Of a stretch of 64,000 bases of DNA, positions 45,918 to 55,575 are shown piece after piece. Source of the stretch: an uncultured Erythrobacter sp. (lineage in GTDB: Bacteria; Pseudomonadota; Alphaproteobacteria; Sphingomonadales; Sphingomonadaceae). The DNA lies in the NCBI RefSeq assembly GCF_947492365.1, contig NZ_CANLMB010000001.1, positions 1,054,001 through 1,118,000 of the forward strand, written 5' to 3'. Each line of letters opens with the position of its first letter. Positions within the stretch are counted from its first letter, which is position 1. A program made the translations under genes and the position numbers. The notes beneath the pieces are model-generated. The model was not told the origin of the DNA and ran no database searches. It saw only the letters and a program-made list of their open reading frames with translations.

Positions 45918-48094
45918 TAGCGCCTGCCGATTTCGACCTCGACAAATGCCTTGGGCGAAGTGCGTGCAGCGCCCGTGTAGACGGCCACCGCTTCGTCATT
46001 AAGCGAACGCAGGGGCTTGCCGGCTGCCTCAAGTTGATAGGGCGAAACACGGTGCCGTGTGCACAGGCCGTTCGCCCCGTCATTTATGAGATGCGTTTCA
46101 AATTCAACACCTTGGCTGAAACCTTCCGAACGGCGAACCGTTGCGACCGCCAATTGCCCGCCGCCCAGGTCCAGCACGATGTCGGTACCGACCGGCACAT
46201 CGAGAAGGCCTTCGACCTTGGCTCCGGTCTTGGAAAGATTGCGCAGGAACACATTGTAACGGTCATCACCGTGGATAAGGCCAATCTTGCGGAATTGGGT
46301 GCGGCGATCCGACCGATACTTTGCAGGGCCAAGCGGCTTGAATTCCAGTTCGCCTCTTTCGAGCCGATCGAGGATTTCTTCACCGGGAATGGCGCGTGAG
46401 AAGAGCATGCCCTGAAGCAGCGTCGCGCCTTGCTGTGTGACCGCTTCCAATTCGTCCTTGGTCTCGACGCCTTCCGCAACCGTTTTCATGCCCAGCGCGC
46501 CCGCCAGGCCGACGACGGCGGCAATGATGGCATCGTTGCGGTTGTCCGGCGCAGTGCAGCCGCGAACGAAACTCTGGTCGATCTTGATCTTGTCGAACGG
46601 CGCATCGCGCAGATAGCTGAGCGAGGAATAACCTGTGCCGAAATCATCGAGCGACAATTGGACGCCGAGCTCCTTTAGCTCGGCGAAGACGCGCAAGGCG
46701 CGCTCCATATCGCCAACAAACACGCTTTCGGTAATCTCAAGCTCGATCCGTTCGGGATTCACACCCGATTTCTGAAGCGCGCGGCGGACAATTTCGACGA
46801 AATCCTCAGACGAGAATTGCACCGCTGACACATTGACCGCGGCAGTCACCGCACCCGGCCAGTTCACAATCGTTTGGCAAACATTGTTGAGCGCCCATTC
46901 GCCCATCTCGCGGATGATGCCGACCTCTTCGGCCACCGGGATGAAGTCAGCTGGCGAGATCATCCCGCGTTCATGGTGGTTCCAGCGCATCAGCGCTTCT
47001 ACGCAGGCAACTTCGTGCGTCTTCGCATCAACAATCGGCTGGAAATGCATCTCCAGCTCATCTTTCGCAATCGCGTCGCGCAGATCGGATTCGATCTGGT
47101 GGCGATAGCCTGCCTGATCTTTCAGATCGCTCGAATAGAAGCGGAATTGCCCGCGCCCGCCACCTTTGGCGGCATAGAGCGCAAGGTCGGCAGCCTTGAT
47201 CAGTTCATCGGATTCGATCCCGTCAAACGGAGCGATTGCAACGCCGATCGAGCAGCCGATGACTGCGCGCATACCGTTTACGGAATAGGGCTGAGAGATC
47301 ATCTGGATCGTGCGCTGCGCCAGATCACCAAGAACGCCGCGATCTTCCTCATCGGGCATGATGACCTTGAACTCGTCCCCGCCGATACGCCCAATCTCGA
47401 CATCTTCACCGAGTATGCGCCTGAGGCGGCCCGCAACCTGTTTGAGCAGCTCGTCGCCCGCTGGATGGCCCATCGTATCGTTGACCTGCTTGAAACGGTC
47501 GAGGTCGATCAGCATGATGGCGCAGGACCGCTTTGAGGCCTTGAAAGCAGTCAGCGTTGTTTCAAGAAGTTTGGACGTCCGGTGCCGGTTCGACAGTCCG
47601 GTGAGCGAATCATAACGCGACAATTTCTCCGCATTGCGCTTGCTCTCATGTTCTTCGGAGACGTCACGGGCGATGCCGTGATAACCGTTGAAATTGCCCT
47701 CTTCGTCAATCTGGGGAACGCCGGCGATCTCCCACCAGCCGGGATGTTCGCCAATGCCCAGTTGCACAGTGACCGGTCTGATCGCATTACGCGCGGCCAA
47801 TTGAAATTTGAGCGGGCGTTCGTTTGTGGGGGTATCGTTGTCATCAAGCGGCGCGAAGATCTCGGTGATGGTCAGCCCGACAATTTCCTCTGAAGGTTTG
47901 CCGATACGCCGTGCGGCAGGCTCGGAAAGATAGACGATCCGGCCACCCGCGTCGCTCGCCCAGAACCAGCCAAGATCGGAATTTTCCAAACTTCCAAGCA
48001 GCGCAGCCCTGCTGGCATGGCCGAAGGGATTTAGCTCCCCTTCGCCCTGCTCAACAGGTTCAACCTTCTTGAGCCGTGACAACAATCCGGCCAT
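45917..48094 (-). CDS. PAS-GGDEF-EAL-PilZ c-di-GMP protein, all motifs intact
   Basis: 725 residues, the same order of domains as the downstream paralogue. The PAS domain (about 30-150) has DLGWFWASDAGGRIVYLS and GYHGIARDVS. The GGDEF domain keeps RIGGDEF. The EAL domain keeps EALMRW, NVSAVQF, IELEITES, LDDFGTGYSSLSYL, KIKIDQSFV, VAEGVET and QGMLFS, so both a diguanylate cyclase and a phosphodiesterase appear competent. A C-terminal PilZ domain has RRTQFRK and NLSKTGA for c-di-GMP binding. A PilZ domain on a GGDEF-EAL protein gives an obvious feedback route. It is transcribed before the paralogue, 168 bases separate them, and they probably arose by tandem duplication. Confidence 0.93.
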   Translation of the reverse strand: MAGLLSRLKKVEPVEQGEGELNPFGHASRAALLGSLENSDLGWFWASDAGGRIVYLSEPAARRIGKPSEEIVGLTITEIFAPLDDNDTPTNERPLKFQLAARNAIRPVTVQLGIGEHPGWWEIAGVPQIDEEGNFNGYHGIARDVSEEHESKRNAEKLSRYDSLTGLSNRHRTSKLLETTLTAFKASKRSCAIMLIDLDRFKQVNDTMGHPAGDELLKQVAGRLRRILGEDVEIGRIGGDEFKVIMPDEEDRGVLGDLAQRTIQMISQPYSVNGMRAVIGCSIGVAIAPFDGIESDELIKAADLALYAAKGGGRGQFRFYSSDLKDQAGYRHQIESDLRDAIAKDELEMHFQPIVDAKTHEVACVEALMRWNHHERGMISPADFIPVAEEVGIIREMGEWALNNVCQTIVNWPGAVTAAVNVSAVQFSSEDFVEIVRRALQKSGVNPERIELEITESVFVGDMERALRVFAELKELGVQLSLDDFGTGYSSLSYLRDAPFDKIKIDQSFVRGCTAPDNRNDAIIAAVVGLAGALGMKTVAEGVETKDELEAVTQQGATLLQGMLFSRAIPGEEILDRLERGELEFKPLGPAKYRSDRRTQFRKIGLIHGDDRYNVFLRNLSKTGAKVEGLLDVPVGTDIVLDLGGGQLAVATVRRSEGFSQGVEFETHLINDGANGLCTRHRVSPYQLEAAGKPLRSLNDEAVAVYTGAARTSPKAFVEVEIGRR

Positions 48095-48337
48095 TGCCTC
48101 TTAACACCTCGCAAAATTAACCACTCCGGCCATAGCCAATAAAGGATGAAGGATTGGATAATTTGGGGCGCGACCTCCACGAAGTTTAGGTGATCGCCCG
48201 CTATGGGGCCCGTCATGTCGTTAATCATGAAGGGAAATGGGCGGCGCTGATCCTTGTCATGGACGCAATTGCAGGCCATTTGGGGTGTTCAGATTCAATG
48301 CGGGGCGGAAAGCCTCGCAATTTCAGGGGAAACGCTG

Positions 48338-50035
48338 ATGTCAGACGGAACGGTAAAGCTAGAGAACGAAGCCGCACAATCGACCAACGCTCTGGGGCCG
48401 CTAATCGGCGTTGCGCGTGAGGATTTCGTCAGCGCCATCGCAGTTCTGCTGCGCGAAACCGCCTCCGACCCGCAGCGCATGATGAAACACGCGCGCTCGA
48501 TGGGTGAGGACATGGTCAAGATCATGACCGGCAAAAGCGAACTTGCCCCCCACCCCAAGGACAAGCGCTTTCAGGATCCAGCCTGGCAGTACAACCCGTT
48601 CTTCCGCGCCGGAGCGCAATATTACCTCGCGGTGCAAAAGGGCATGAGCAGCTGGCTCGAAGAGCTTGAGCTGGACGAGCTGGAGCGCAACCGCGCAAAC
48701 TTCATCGCCAATATCATCATCGACGGCCTCGCCCCGACCAACACGCTGGTCGGCAATCCGGTCGCGCAAAAGCAGCTGATCAACTCAGGCGGTCTATCGC
48801 TCATCAAGGGCCTGCAAAACGCCTATAACGACATGGTCCATAACAAGGGCATGGTCAGCCAGGTCGACAAGCGCCCCTTCAAGATTGGCGAGAACATTGC
48901 GACATCGAAAGGCAATGTCGTCCACCGGACCGAAATGTACGAGTTGGTTCACTACGCGCCAACGACGGACGAAGTGTACGAGATCCCCCAGCTGACGATC
49001 CCGCCGCAGATCAACAAGATGTATATCAACGACCTCTCGCCCGCGAAGTCGATTATCAAGTGGCAGGTCGATAACGGGCTGCAAACCTTCGTAATTTCGT
49101 GGCGCAACCCGTCGAAGGAACAGGGCCATTGGGACATGGCCGACTATATCTCCAGCTGTGAGGAAGCGCTCGCAGTCGTCTCTGAGATCACCGGATCGGA
49201 CAAGGTCAATGTCTCGGCAGGCTGTTCGGGCGGACAGACCGCATCGGTGCTCGCATCAAAGCTCGCTGCGACCGGAAACGAAATTCTCGGCACGCTGACA
49301 TTGATGGTCTGCGTGCTCCACCCCAAGGCCACCGATATCGAGGCCGGCTCGCTGGTTAGCGAGAACGGGATGAAGCTCGCCCGCCAGCGCGCGGCGAAGA
49401 AGGGGATCATCAAGGCGGATGACCTTGCGCGCGGCTTTGCGTGGCTGCGGCCGAACGACCTCATCTGGAGCTACGTCATCAACAATTACCTGCTCGGCAT
49501 GGACCCGCCGGCATTTGACGTTCTGTTCTGGAATTCGGACGCGACCAACCTGTCCGCCAGCCTGATGGGTGACTTCCTGACGCTTTACGAAACGCTTGCC
49601 TTTACCAAGCAGGGCGAAGTCGAGATGGCCGATCACAAGGTCGATCTCAGCAAAGTCACCTCGGACATGTTCATCCTGGGCGGCGTAACCGACCATATCA
49701 CCCCGTGGAAGGCGACCTATCGCTCGACGCACCTGTTTGGCGCGAAGCACGTCACCTATGTGCTCAGCCAATCGGGGCATATGCAGGCGATCCTCAACCC
49801 TCCGGGCAATCCCAAGGCGAAGTATTTCGTTCAGAAGAAGAAGGGCAAGCTGCCCGCGACCGCCGATGAATGGCTGCAAGGCACCGAAGAGGTGGCTGGC
49901 AGCTGGTGGCCGTACTGGATGGAATGGATCCAGGAGCGTTCGGGCGACAAGATGCCAGCGCCGGACAAATTGGGAAGCAAGAAACATCCTCCACAGGAAG
50001 CTGCCCCCGGACTCTACGTCGTCGAAGAAGTCTGA
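48338..50035 (+). CDS. phaC: Class II-type polyhydroxyalkanoate synthase
   Basis: 565 residues. The catalytic triad sits where it does in Pseudomonas PhaC1: Cys296 in the lipase-like box SAGCSGGQT, Asp452 in GVTDHITPW, and His481 in SQSGHMQAILNPPGNP. Long stretches match class II synthases, including FAWLRPNDLIWSYVINNYLLG (about 375-395) and PPAFDVLFWNSD. These enzymes polymerise medium-chain (R)-3-hydroxyacyl-CoA into PHA granules. The ATG at 48338 is preferred over an upstream one at 48254 because GGGGA lies just before it and the class II N-terminus begins there. The following gene is a matching depolymerase. Alphaproteobacteria usually carry class I synthases, so this is uncommon. Confidence 0.9.
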   Translation: MSDGTVKLENEAAQSTNALGPLIGVAREDFVSAIAVLLRETASDPQRMMKHARSMGEDMVKIMTGKSELAPHPKDKRFQDPAWQYNPFFRAGAQYYLAVQKGMSSWLEELELDELERNRANFIANIIIDGLAPTNTLVGNPVAQKQLINSGGLSLIKGLQNAYNDMVHNKGMVSQVDKRPFKIGENIATSKGNVVHRTEMYELVHYAPTTDEVYEIPQLTIPPQINKMYINDLSPAKSIIKWQVDNGLQTFVISWRNPSKEQGHWDMADYISSCEEALAVVSEITGSDKVNVSAGCSGGQTASVLASKLAATGNEILGTLTLMVCVLHPKATDIEAGSLVSENGMKLARQRAAKKGIIKADDLARGFAWLRPNDLIWSYVINNYLLGMDPPAFDVLFWNSDATNLSASLMGDFLTLYETLAFTKQGEVEMADHKVDLSKVTSDMFILGGVTDHITPWKATYRSTHLFGAKHVTYVLSQSGHMQAILNPPGNPKAKYFVQKKKGKLPATADEWLQGTEEVAGSWWPYWMEWIQERSGDKMPAPDKLGSKKHPPQEAAPGLYVVEEV

Positions 50036-50157
50036 TATACCGCAGCGCAGCATAGGGCTGTGAAAGCTCGGATTTCTGCTTCTAAACGGGAGCGGGAAAC
50101 CCTGCCCATCGCCTCAACCAGACACAATCGGGTCGCACCGAGAAGGACAAATTCCGC

Positions 50158-51009
50158 ATGAGCGAAGCTATGGACAACGCTACTGTCACGATGGAGCAGG
50201 TGGGCGGCCGGACGCTACGGGTTGCGTGCTGGAGGCTGGGTGAGCCTTCTGATCATCTGCCTGTTCTGTTCTTCAACGGGATCGGGGCCAATATCGAGGC
50301 TGTGGCCCCGCTGGCCGAGGCTTTGCCGGAGCGTCCCTTCATCATGTTCGACATGCCGGGCGTGGGCGAATCGCCTGACCCGCTGGTGCCCTACAACCCC
50401 TTCACAATCAGCTGGACCGCGGCGAAATTGCTCGACCAGCTGGGCGTCGGCGATGTCGATGTGATGGGGATCAGCTGGGGTGGCGGCATCGCGCAGCACT
50501 TTGCCATGCAGCACGCTGCGCGCACGCGGCGTGTTGTCCTGATCGCGACCAGCGCAGGAATGCTGATGATGCCGGGCAGCCCCAAGGCGCTGACCAAAAT
50601 GGCCAATCCGCGCCGCTATATCGACCCCGATTTCATGCTCAAGAATTTCGAGACGCTTTATGGTCAGGGTCTGGGCAAAAGCGCGGGCAAAGGCGGGCAC
50701 ATGTCACGCCTCAAGCCCCCTTCCCCGCGCGGCTATATGTATCAACTGATGTGCATGCTCGGCTGGACCAGCGCGCCTGCTCTGCCCTTCCTGCTCAAGC
50801 AGGAAACGCTGATCATGATGGGCGATGACGATGCGATTGTGCCGCTCGCCAATGGCAAATTCCTCAACATGCTGATCCCCAATAGCGAACTGGTGGTGAT
50901 GAAAGACGGCGGGCACCTGTTCCTGCTCAGCCACAAGGATGAATGCACCGAAGCGATGCAGACCTTCCTCAACCGCCCCGCGACTGAGGAAGAGCAGGCG
51001 GCGGCTTAA
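50158..51009 (+). CDS. phaZ: Medium-chain-length PHA depolymerase
   Basis: 283 residues, the same length as Pseudomonas PhaZ, the intracellular mcl-PHA depolymerase. Shared blocks are FFNGIGANIEAV, MGISWGGGIAQHFA, PGSPKALTKMANPRRYI, LGWTSAP and GDDDAIVPL. The serine hydrolase triad is Ser106 (GISWGG), Asp225 and His253 (GGHLFL). It breaks stored polymer down to hydroxyacids. It lies 122 bases downstream of the synthase, as in the phaC1-phaZ order of Pseudomonas, but no phaC2, phaD or phasin gene follows. Its stop overlaps the stop of the convergent epoxide-hydrolase-like gene. Confidence 0.9.
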   Translation: MSEAMDNATVTMEQVGGRTLRVACWRLGEPSDHLPVLFFNGIGANIEAVAPLAEALPERPFIMFDMPGVGESPDPLVPYNPFTISWTAAKLLDQLGVGDVDVMGISWGGGIAQHFAMQHAARTRRVVLIATSAGMLMMPGSPKALTKMANPRRYIDPDFMLKNFETLYGQGLGKSAGKGGHMSRLKPPSPRGYMYQLMCMLGWTSAPALPFLLKQETLIMMGDDDAIVPLANGKFLNMLIPNSELVVMKDGGHLFLLSHKDECTEAMQTFLNRPATEEEQAAA

Positions 51010-51923
51010 GCGGCGCTTTTGGCCTCAGGCAACCATTCTCCCAAAATCGCATTCACCTGATCGGGCGCATCTTGCTGCACCCAGTGGGAGACGCCGGGCA
51101 GACGCTTTAGCGTGAAGTCGCGCACCCACTCCTCTGTGCCTTCGGTGCAGTGAATGTTGAGCGCGACGTCCTCCTCGCCCCACACCATCAGCGTCGGCAC
51201 ATCGACGGTGAAGTCGCGCATGTCGACCGTGTCGCGGTGGCGCAGCAGCGCGCGGTAATAGTGCACCATCGCCTTGCGCGCTCCGGGCCGTGCGGCAGCG
51301 GCGGAGTAGATGTCGCGCACTTCAGGGCCGAACCGCTCCGTGTTGCAGCTGGTCTTGGCGATCAGATCCCCGACCACTTTGCCCCCGCGCCGCGAGAGCC
51401 ACGTCTCAGGCAGCCACGGAAGCTGGAAGAAATAGATATACCAGCTCTTCTTGAGCTGCTCCCACCGCTTTATCTCGCGCATCGCCACGCGCGGATGCGG
51501 GACGTTCATGATGATAAGGCGGGTGAGCGGGCGCAGCTTCGATATGGCGAAAGACCATGCGATGATCGCGCCCCAGTCATGCGCGAACAGAGTGACGCTC
51601 TTCGCTCCGCTCGCGTCAATCAGATCGGCAACGTCCTGGGTGAGCCGGTCCATCGCATAGTCGCGCACTTCGGCCGGACGGTCCGTCCCGCCATAGCCCC
51701 GCAGATTGGGTGCCCAGACACGATATCCCTTCCCCGCCAGCAAGGGCATCTGATGCCGCCACGAATAATGCAGCTCGGGAAAGCCGTGAAGGCACAGCGC
51801 GAGGTTGTCGGCGCTGTTCTGAACCCCTGCTTCGGCGACTTCGAAAGTCAGCCCCGCCGTCTCGATCCAGCGTATCGCGATGCCGCTGTCAGCAGGCGGG
51901 CTCCAGCTAGGTGTTCTCTCCAT
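51006..51923 (-). CDS. Alpha/beta hydrolase, epoxide-hydrolase-like
   Basis: 305 residues. HGFPE (46-50) is the oxyanion element typical of epoxide hydrolases and haloalkane dehalogenases; the nucleophile is Asp116 in FAHDWGA, not Ser, which places it in that group. The catalytic His is in GVSHWVQQDAPDQV near 283, and Tyr residues of the cap (YIYFFQLPWLPE) may activate the epoxide. Probably opens epoxides to diols or cleaves related substrates; the real substrate cannot be told. It is convergent with phaZ and divergent from the amidohydrolase gene. Confidence 0.87.
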   Translation of the reverse strand: MERTPSWSPPADSGIAIRWIETAGLTFEVAEAGVQNSADNLALCLHGFPELHYSWRHQMPLLAGKGYRVWAPNLRGYGGTDRPAEVRDYAMDRLTQDVADLIDASGAKSVTLFAHDWGAIIAWSFAISKLRPLTRLIIMNVPHPRVAMREIKRWEQLKKSWYIYFFQLPWLPETWLSRRGGKVVGDLIAKTSCNTERFGPEVRDIYSAAAARPGARKAMVHYYRALLRHRDTVDMRDFTVDVPTLMVWGEEDVALNIHCTEGTEEWVRDFTLKRLPGVSHWVQQDAPDQVNAILGEWLPEAKSAA

Positions 51924-52004
51924 TTCGAGAGCGTAGCACCGGCCCGCGCAATGTGATAGTTAGGTTTCAAACAAAGACTTGGAAAGACATTCGGGAGAGT
52001 TCGA

Positions 52005-53771
52005 TTGGCACAATTTGACCTTATCATCCGCGGCGGGACTATCGTTGATGGGACCGGCGCCGGGAGCTTCACTGGCGATGTTGCGGTCAAAGACGGCGTG
52101 ATCGCGGCGGTCGGCGATATTGCCGGCGACGCGGAGCGCGAGATCGACGCGAGCGGTAAAGTCGTCGCGCCCGGCTTTGTTGATATTCACACCCATTATG
52201 ATGGGCAAGCCACCTGGGATCAGGAAATGGCCCCGTCGAGCTGGCACGGCGTCACCACGGTTGTGATGGGCAATTGCGGGGTCGGTTTTGCCCCGGCCAA
52301 ACCCGACCGCCACGAGTGGCTGATCAGCCTGATGGAAGGGGTCGAGGACATTCCCGGCACCGCGCTCGCCGAGGGCATAACCTGGGAATGGGAGACCTTC
52401 CCCGAATATCTCGATGCGCTGGAGAAGCTCCCGCGCACGGTCGATATCGGCACTCATGTCCCCCACGGCGCGGTCCGCGCCTACGTTCTGGGTGACCGCG
52501 AACAGCCCGGCGCTATCCCGACCGAGGACGACATCAAGGCGATGTCCGACATCGTCGAGGAAGGCGTGCGCGCAGGCGCTCTCGGCTTCTCGACCTCGCG
52601 CACCGTCCTGCACAAATCGGTCGATGGCGAGCTGGTGCCCGGCACGACCGCTACTCCCGAAGAGCTGGTCGCCATCGGTCACGCATTGGGCCGCGGCAAG
52701 CAGGCCGGGGGGCATGCGGTGTTCGAAATGGCAAGCGATCTGATGCGCGAATGGAACGAATTTGAATGGATGGGCAAGCTGAGCCGCGAGGCCGGTGTGC
52801 CCGTCACCTTCGCAGCGCTCCAGTCGATCAAGAAGGACATTCCGCTCGACGAGCAGATCGCCAATATGCGCGCAGAGAACGACAATGGCGCGAACATCGT
52901 CGCCCAGATCGCGCTGCGCGGCAACGGCATCATCATGGCGTGGCAGGGCACGGTGAACCCCTTCGCCTTCCGTCCCAGCTGGCAGGCGATCAAGGAACTT
53001 TCGTGGGAAGAGCAGAAAGCAAAGCTGCTCGATCCGGCCTTCAAGGCGCAAATGCTGTCAGAGGCGAATGACTATTCCGAAGCGCCGATGGACATCATCG
53101 AAGTGGTGATGGTGATCACCCAAGGCTGGGCGCTACAATACGAGATGGACCCCGATTTCGACTACGAACCCGAAGCCTCTGCCAGCGTCAATGCGCGCGC
53201 GCAGGCTGCCGGGATCGACCCGCAGGAATACGCCTATGACATGCTGTGCCGCGAGGATGCGACCGGCTTTATCTATCTGCCGATCCTCAATTATGTCGAT
53301 GGCAATCTCGATTTCCTGCACCCGCTCCAGCACGCCGACGACACAGTCAACTCGCTGTCCGATGGCGGCGCGCATTGCGGGACGATTTGCGATGCAGCCT
53401 CACCCACATTCATGCTCGAACACTGGGTGAAAAGCCGCAAGCGCGGCGCGCGGATCAGCCTTGAACAGGCGATCAAGCGCCAATGCCGCGACACAGCCGT
53501 GCTCTACGGCCTCGAAGATCGCGGCGTGATCGCTCCGGGTTTTCTCGCCGATATCAACGTGATCGACATGGAGAGCCTGAAACTGGGCCGCCCGTGGCTC
53601 GCCTTCGACCTTCCCGCAGGCGGCAAGCGCCTGCTGCAAAAGGCCGATGGCTATGCCTACACGATCAAGAACGGCGCAGTGACATTCGAGAACGGCAAAT
53701 GGACCGGCGAAACCCCCGGCGGGCTGATCCGTGGACCCCAGCGCGCGGAACTGGCTGAGGCGGCGGAGTAA
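52005..53771 (+). CDS. Amidohydrolase, N-acyl-D-amino-acid deacylase-like
   Basis: 588 residues of the amidohydrolase superfamily. It has the N-terminal beta-sandwich start ([15 protein letters not shown]), the metal site [14 protein letters not shown] at about 60-73, a likely metal Cys in [11 protein letters not shown] near 92, and the catalytic Asp in [15 protein letters not shown] near 448. The C-terminal returns to the sandwich with [10 protein letters not shown]. It resembles D-aminoacylase and dihydropyrimidinase-like proteins, which remove acyl groups from D-amino acids, but the natural substrate is a guess. The start is TTG at 52005 with GGGAGAG upstream, and there is no competing ATG. 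Confidence 0.88.
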   Translation: MAQFDLIIRGGTIVDGTGAGSFTGDVAVKDGVIAAVGDIAGDAEREIDASGKVVAPGFVDIHTHYDGQATWDQEMAPSSWHGVTTVVMGNCGVGFAPAKPDRHEWLISLMEGVEDIPGTALAEGITWEWETFPEYLDALEKLPRTVDIGTHVPHGAVRAYVLGDREQPGAIPTEDDIKAMSDIVEEGVRAGALGFSTSRTVLHKSVDGELVPGTTATPEELVAIGHALGRGKQAGGHAVFEMASDLMREWNEFEWMGKLSREAGVPVTFAALQSIKKDIPLDEQIANMRAENDNGANIVAQIALRGNGIIMAWQGTVNPFAFRPSWQAIKELSWEEQKAKLLDPAFKAQMLSEANDYSEAPMDIIEVVMVITQGWALQYEMDPDFDYEPEASASVNARAQAAGIDPQEYAYDMLCREDATGFIYLPILNYVDGNLDFLHPLQHADDTVNSLSDGGAHCGTICDAASPTFMLEHWVKSRKRGARISLEQAIKRQCRDTAVLYGLEDRGVIAPGFLADINVIDMESLKLGRPWLAFDLPAGGKRLLQKADGYAYTIKNGAVTFENGKWTGETPGGLIRGPQRAELAEAAE

Positions 53772-53781
53772 GCACTCAGCC

Positions 53782-54879
53782 TTAGGGCTCGATCACAATC
53801 CCCTTGGCCGGATCGACGCTGCCGCCGACCATTTCCAGATAGGTCGTGCGTGCGGCTTCGAGGCCGGAGAGTTTCACGATCTCGACTGTCCCTTCGACGG
53901 CGGAGAGGAAGCCGTGCCACGTCTTGGCGATCATCATGCCGCCATCGGCGGGGCCGTGTTCCTTGAAGAAGGCGACGAAGTGATCGGGGGCGAAGAACAG
54001 GATCGGTTTGGGTCCGGGCAGGTCTGATGCCCCGCCGCCCATCGAACTGCGCGCCTCGATATGGGTCGCGCCGACGAGGCACGAGTATTTGAGAGTGTCG
54101 CCGAAATGGTGATGCAACTTGCCTAGGACCTCAGCATTGCCAGCGAAGTCGACCGTGACGCAGGCGTTGATCGGCAGGTTGCCAATCTCGTCATAGGACA
54201 AGACCTTGTCATAAAGCCCGGTGCTTTCGACAAAGTCGATATTGCCCGCCGATGTCAGGCCAACTCGCTTGATATGGGGCGAGTTTTGCTTGGCGACGCT
54301 CGCCAGTCCCATCGCGGTTTTGGAGGATGCGCTGGTGAGGATCACTTCGCCTGCATCGAACCAACCTTCGGAACGCATGAAGTAGTCGATGATGAAGCCT
54401 GTTTTGAACAGCGGGCCATAGATCATCCGCTCGGCTTCGCGCGCCGGATCATGCTCGGGATCGGCGGCCAGGCGCGAATATTGGTTGTAAATCGGGCTCA
54501 TCGGCTGGCGATGCGCCGACATATCGGCAAAGCTGCCCGCAGAGACATTGCCCGGCACAACGTCCAGCTCGCTGCCCATCGGCAGATAGCCATAGACCCG
54601 CTCGCCCACGGCGATCTCGGCATTGTTGCTCTCGACCACTTTGGCGTGCCCCCACATCGGGACGATCCCCAAGCCTTCGGGGTTCTCAGTCGCAGGCGGG
54701 AAGAAGTTCCAATATCCAAACCCGTCGCCGACCACCGCATAGGTGATGTTGTTGGCGGTGACCGAAAAGCTCTCGACCTTCAGCCGCACGGCCCCTTCGG
54801 CGAGCGCGCCGCTATCGGCCTCGGCCAGAACGGCATTGGTGAGTTCGTCTTTGCGGACATGGACTTGGACTAATGTCAT
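53782..54879 (-). CDS. DUF2855 family protein
   Basis: 365 residues of the DUF2855 family, which resembles the medium-chain dehydrogenase/quinone-oxidoreductase fold. Seen are the GroES-like N-terminus (FSVTANNITYAVVGDGFGYWNFFPP), the GERVYGYLPMGSELDV strand, then LTSASSKTAMGLASVAKQ and VTVDFAGNAEVLGKLHHHFG, which would be the Rossmann part without a clear GxGxxG. Function unknown, possibly a reductase. It converges with the amidohydrolase gene, ten bases apart, and lies downstream of the GST gene on the same strand. Confidence 0.85.
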   Translation of the reverse strand: MTLVQVHVRKDELTNAVLAEADSGALAEGAVRLKVESFSVTANNITYAVVGDGFGYWNFFPPATENPEGLGIVPMWGHAKVVESNNAEIAVGERVYGYLPMGSELDVVPGNVSAGSFADMSAHRQPMSPIYNQYSRLAADPEHDPAREAERMIYGPLFKTGFIIDYFMRSEGWFDAGEVILTSASSKTAMGLASVAKQNSPHIKRVGLTSAGNIDFVESTGLYDKVLSYDEIGNLPINACVTVDFAGNAEVLGKLHHHFGDTLKYSCLVGATHIEARSSMGGGASDLPGPKPILFFAPDHFVAFFKEHGPADGGMMIAKTWHGFLSAVEGTVEIVKLSGLEAARTTYLEMVGGSVDPAKGIVIEP

Positions 54880-54915
54880 TGCGGGTGTCTCCTCTTTGAC
54901 GACCTGCCTAACCCA

Positions 54916-55569
54916 TTACGGCTCGCTTTCCCACTGCGTTGCGACAATCGAGGGGCGCTTTCTGCAAGCATCGAGCCATGCGGCGAGATGGTCGCACTGG
55001 CCGATCCCGACCTCGCCCTGCGGGGTCAGCTGGAGCGAGCGAATGATCGGGTAGAGAAAGACGTCGGCGAGCGTGAACCCGCCACGTTCCTGCGAGCAAG
55101 CCGTCCATGCGCCGTCCTGCGACAACTCCGCCTCCAGAAAGCCGAGCGCGCGGCTGACGCCCGGCAACGAACGCTCGATCCTCTCGCGCTCCAGCGGGAA
55201 ACCGGCAACGCGGTGCATGATCCACGGCATGACAAGCCCATGCTCAAAGATCGGGAACAGGTAATTGTTGGCGAGTGCGATCCACTTATCCATCACCGCG
55301 CGCGCAGCAGGATCAGCGGGCTGCAAAGTGCTGCCATTATGCGCATTGTCGAGATAGGCCGCGATGGCCACGCTCTCGATCAGCTCAAGCCCGTCGACCT
55401 CTACCACGGGCACTTTGCTGAATGGATGGCGGTTGGCGGGTGAGTTCGCCGCGGTGGCGATAGTTTCGTGGGTCAGACCGGCTTCTTCGCAGGTGATCTG
55501 GACGATGCGAGTATAGGTCGAGATGACCGTGCCGAAGATGCGAACCTGCGCGACGGGTTGGCCGCTCAT
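54916..55569 (-). CDS. Glutathione S-transferase family protein
   Basis: 217 residues with the cytosolic GST layout. The N-terminal domain (about 1-85) has IFGTVISTYTRIVQITCEEAG, cis-Pro KVPVVEVDGLELIESVAIAAYL, and the ES pair that binds glutathione. The C-terminal helical domain includes GGFTLADVFLYP, matching the N-capping box. Substrate unknown. It is the second GST of the window and is not closely similar to the one at 1.7 kb. It lies seven bases after a small exported protein gene. Confidence 0.88.
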   Translation of the reverse strand: MSGQPVAQVRIFGTVISTYTRIVQITCEEAGLTHETIATAANSPANRHPFSKVPVVEVDGLELIESVAIAAYLDNAHNGSTLQPADPAARAVMDKWIALANNYLFPIFEHGLVMPWIMHRVAGFPLERERIERSLPGVSRALGFLEAELSQDGAWTACSQERGGFTLADVFLYPIIRSLQLTPQGEVGIGQCDHLAAWLDACRKRPSIVATQWESEP

Positions 55570-55575
55570 GCGCGC

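Noticed and set aside
48098-48120. Two TTAA boxes before the GGDEF-EAL gene as a CtrA site
   Set aside because: CtrA sites need TTAA-N7-TTAA; the spacing here is about 12.
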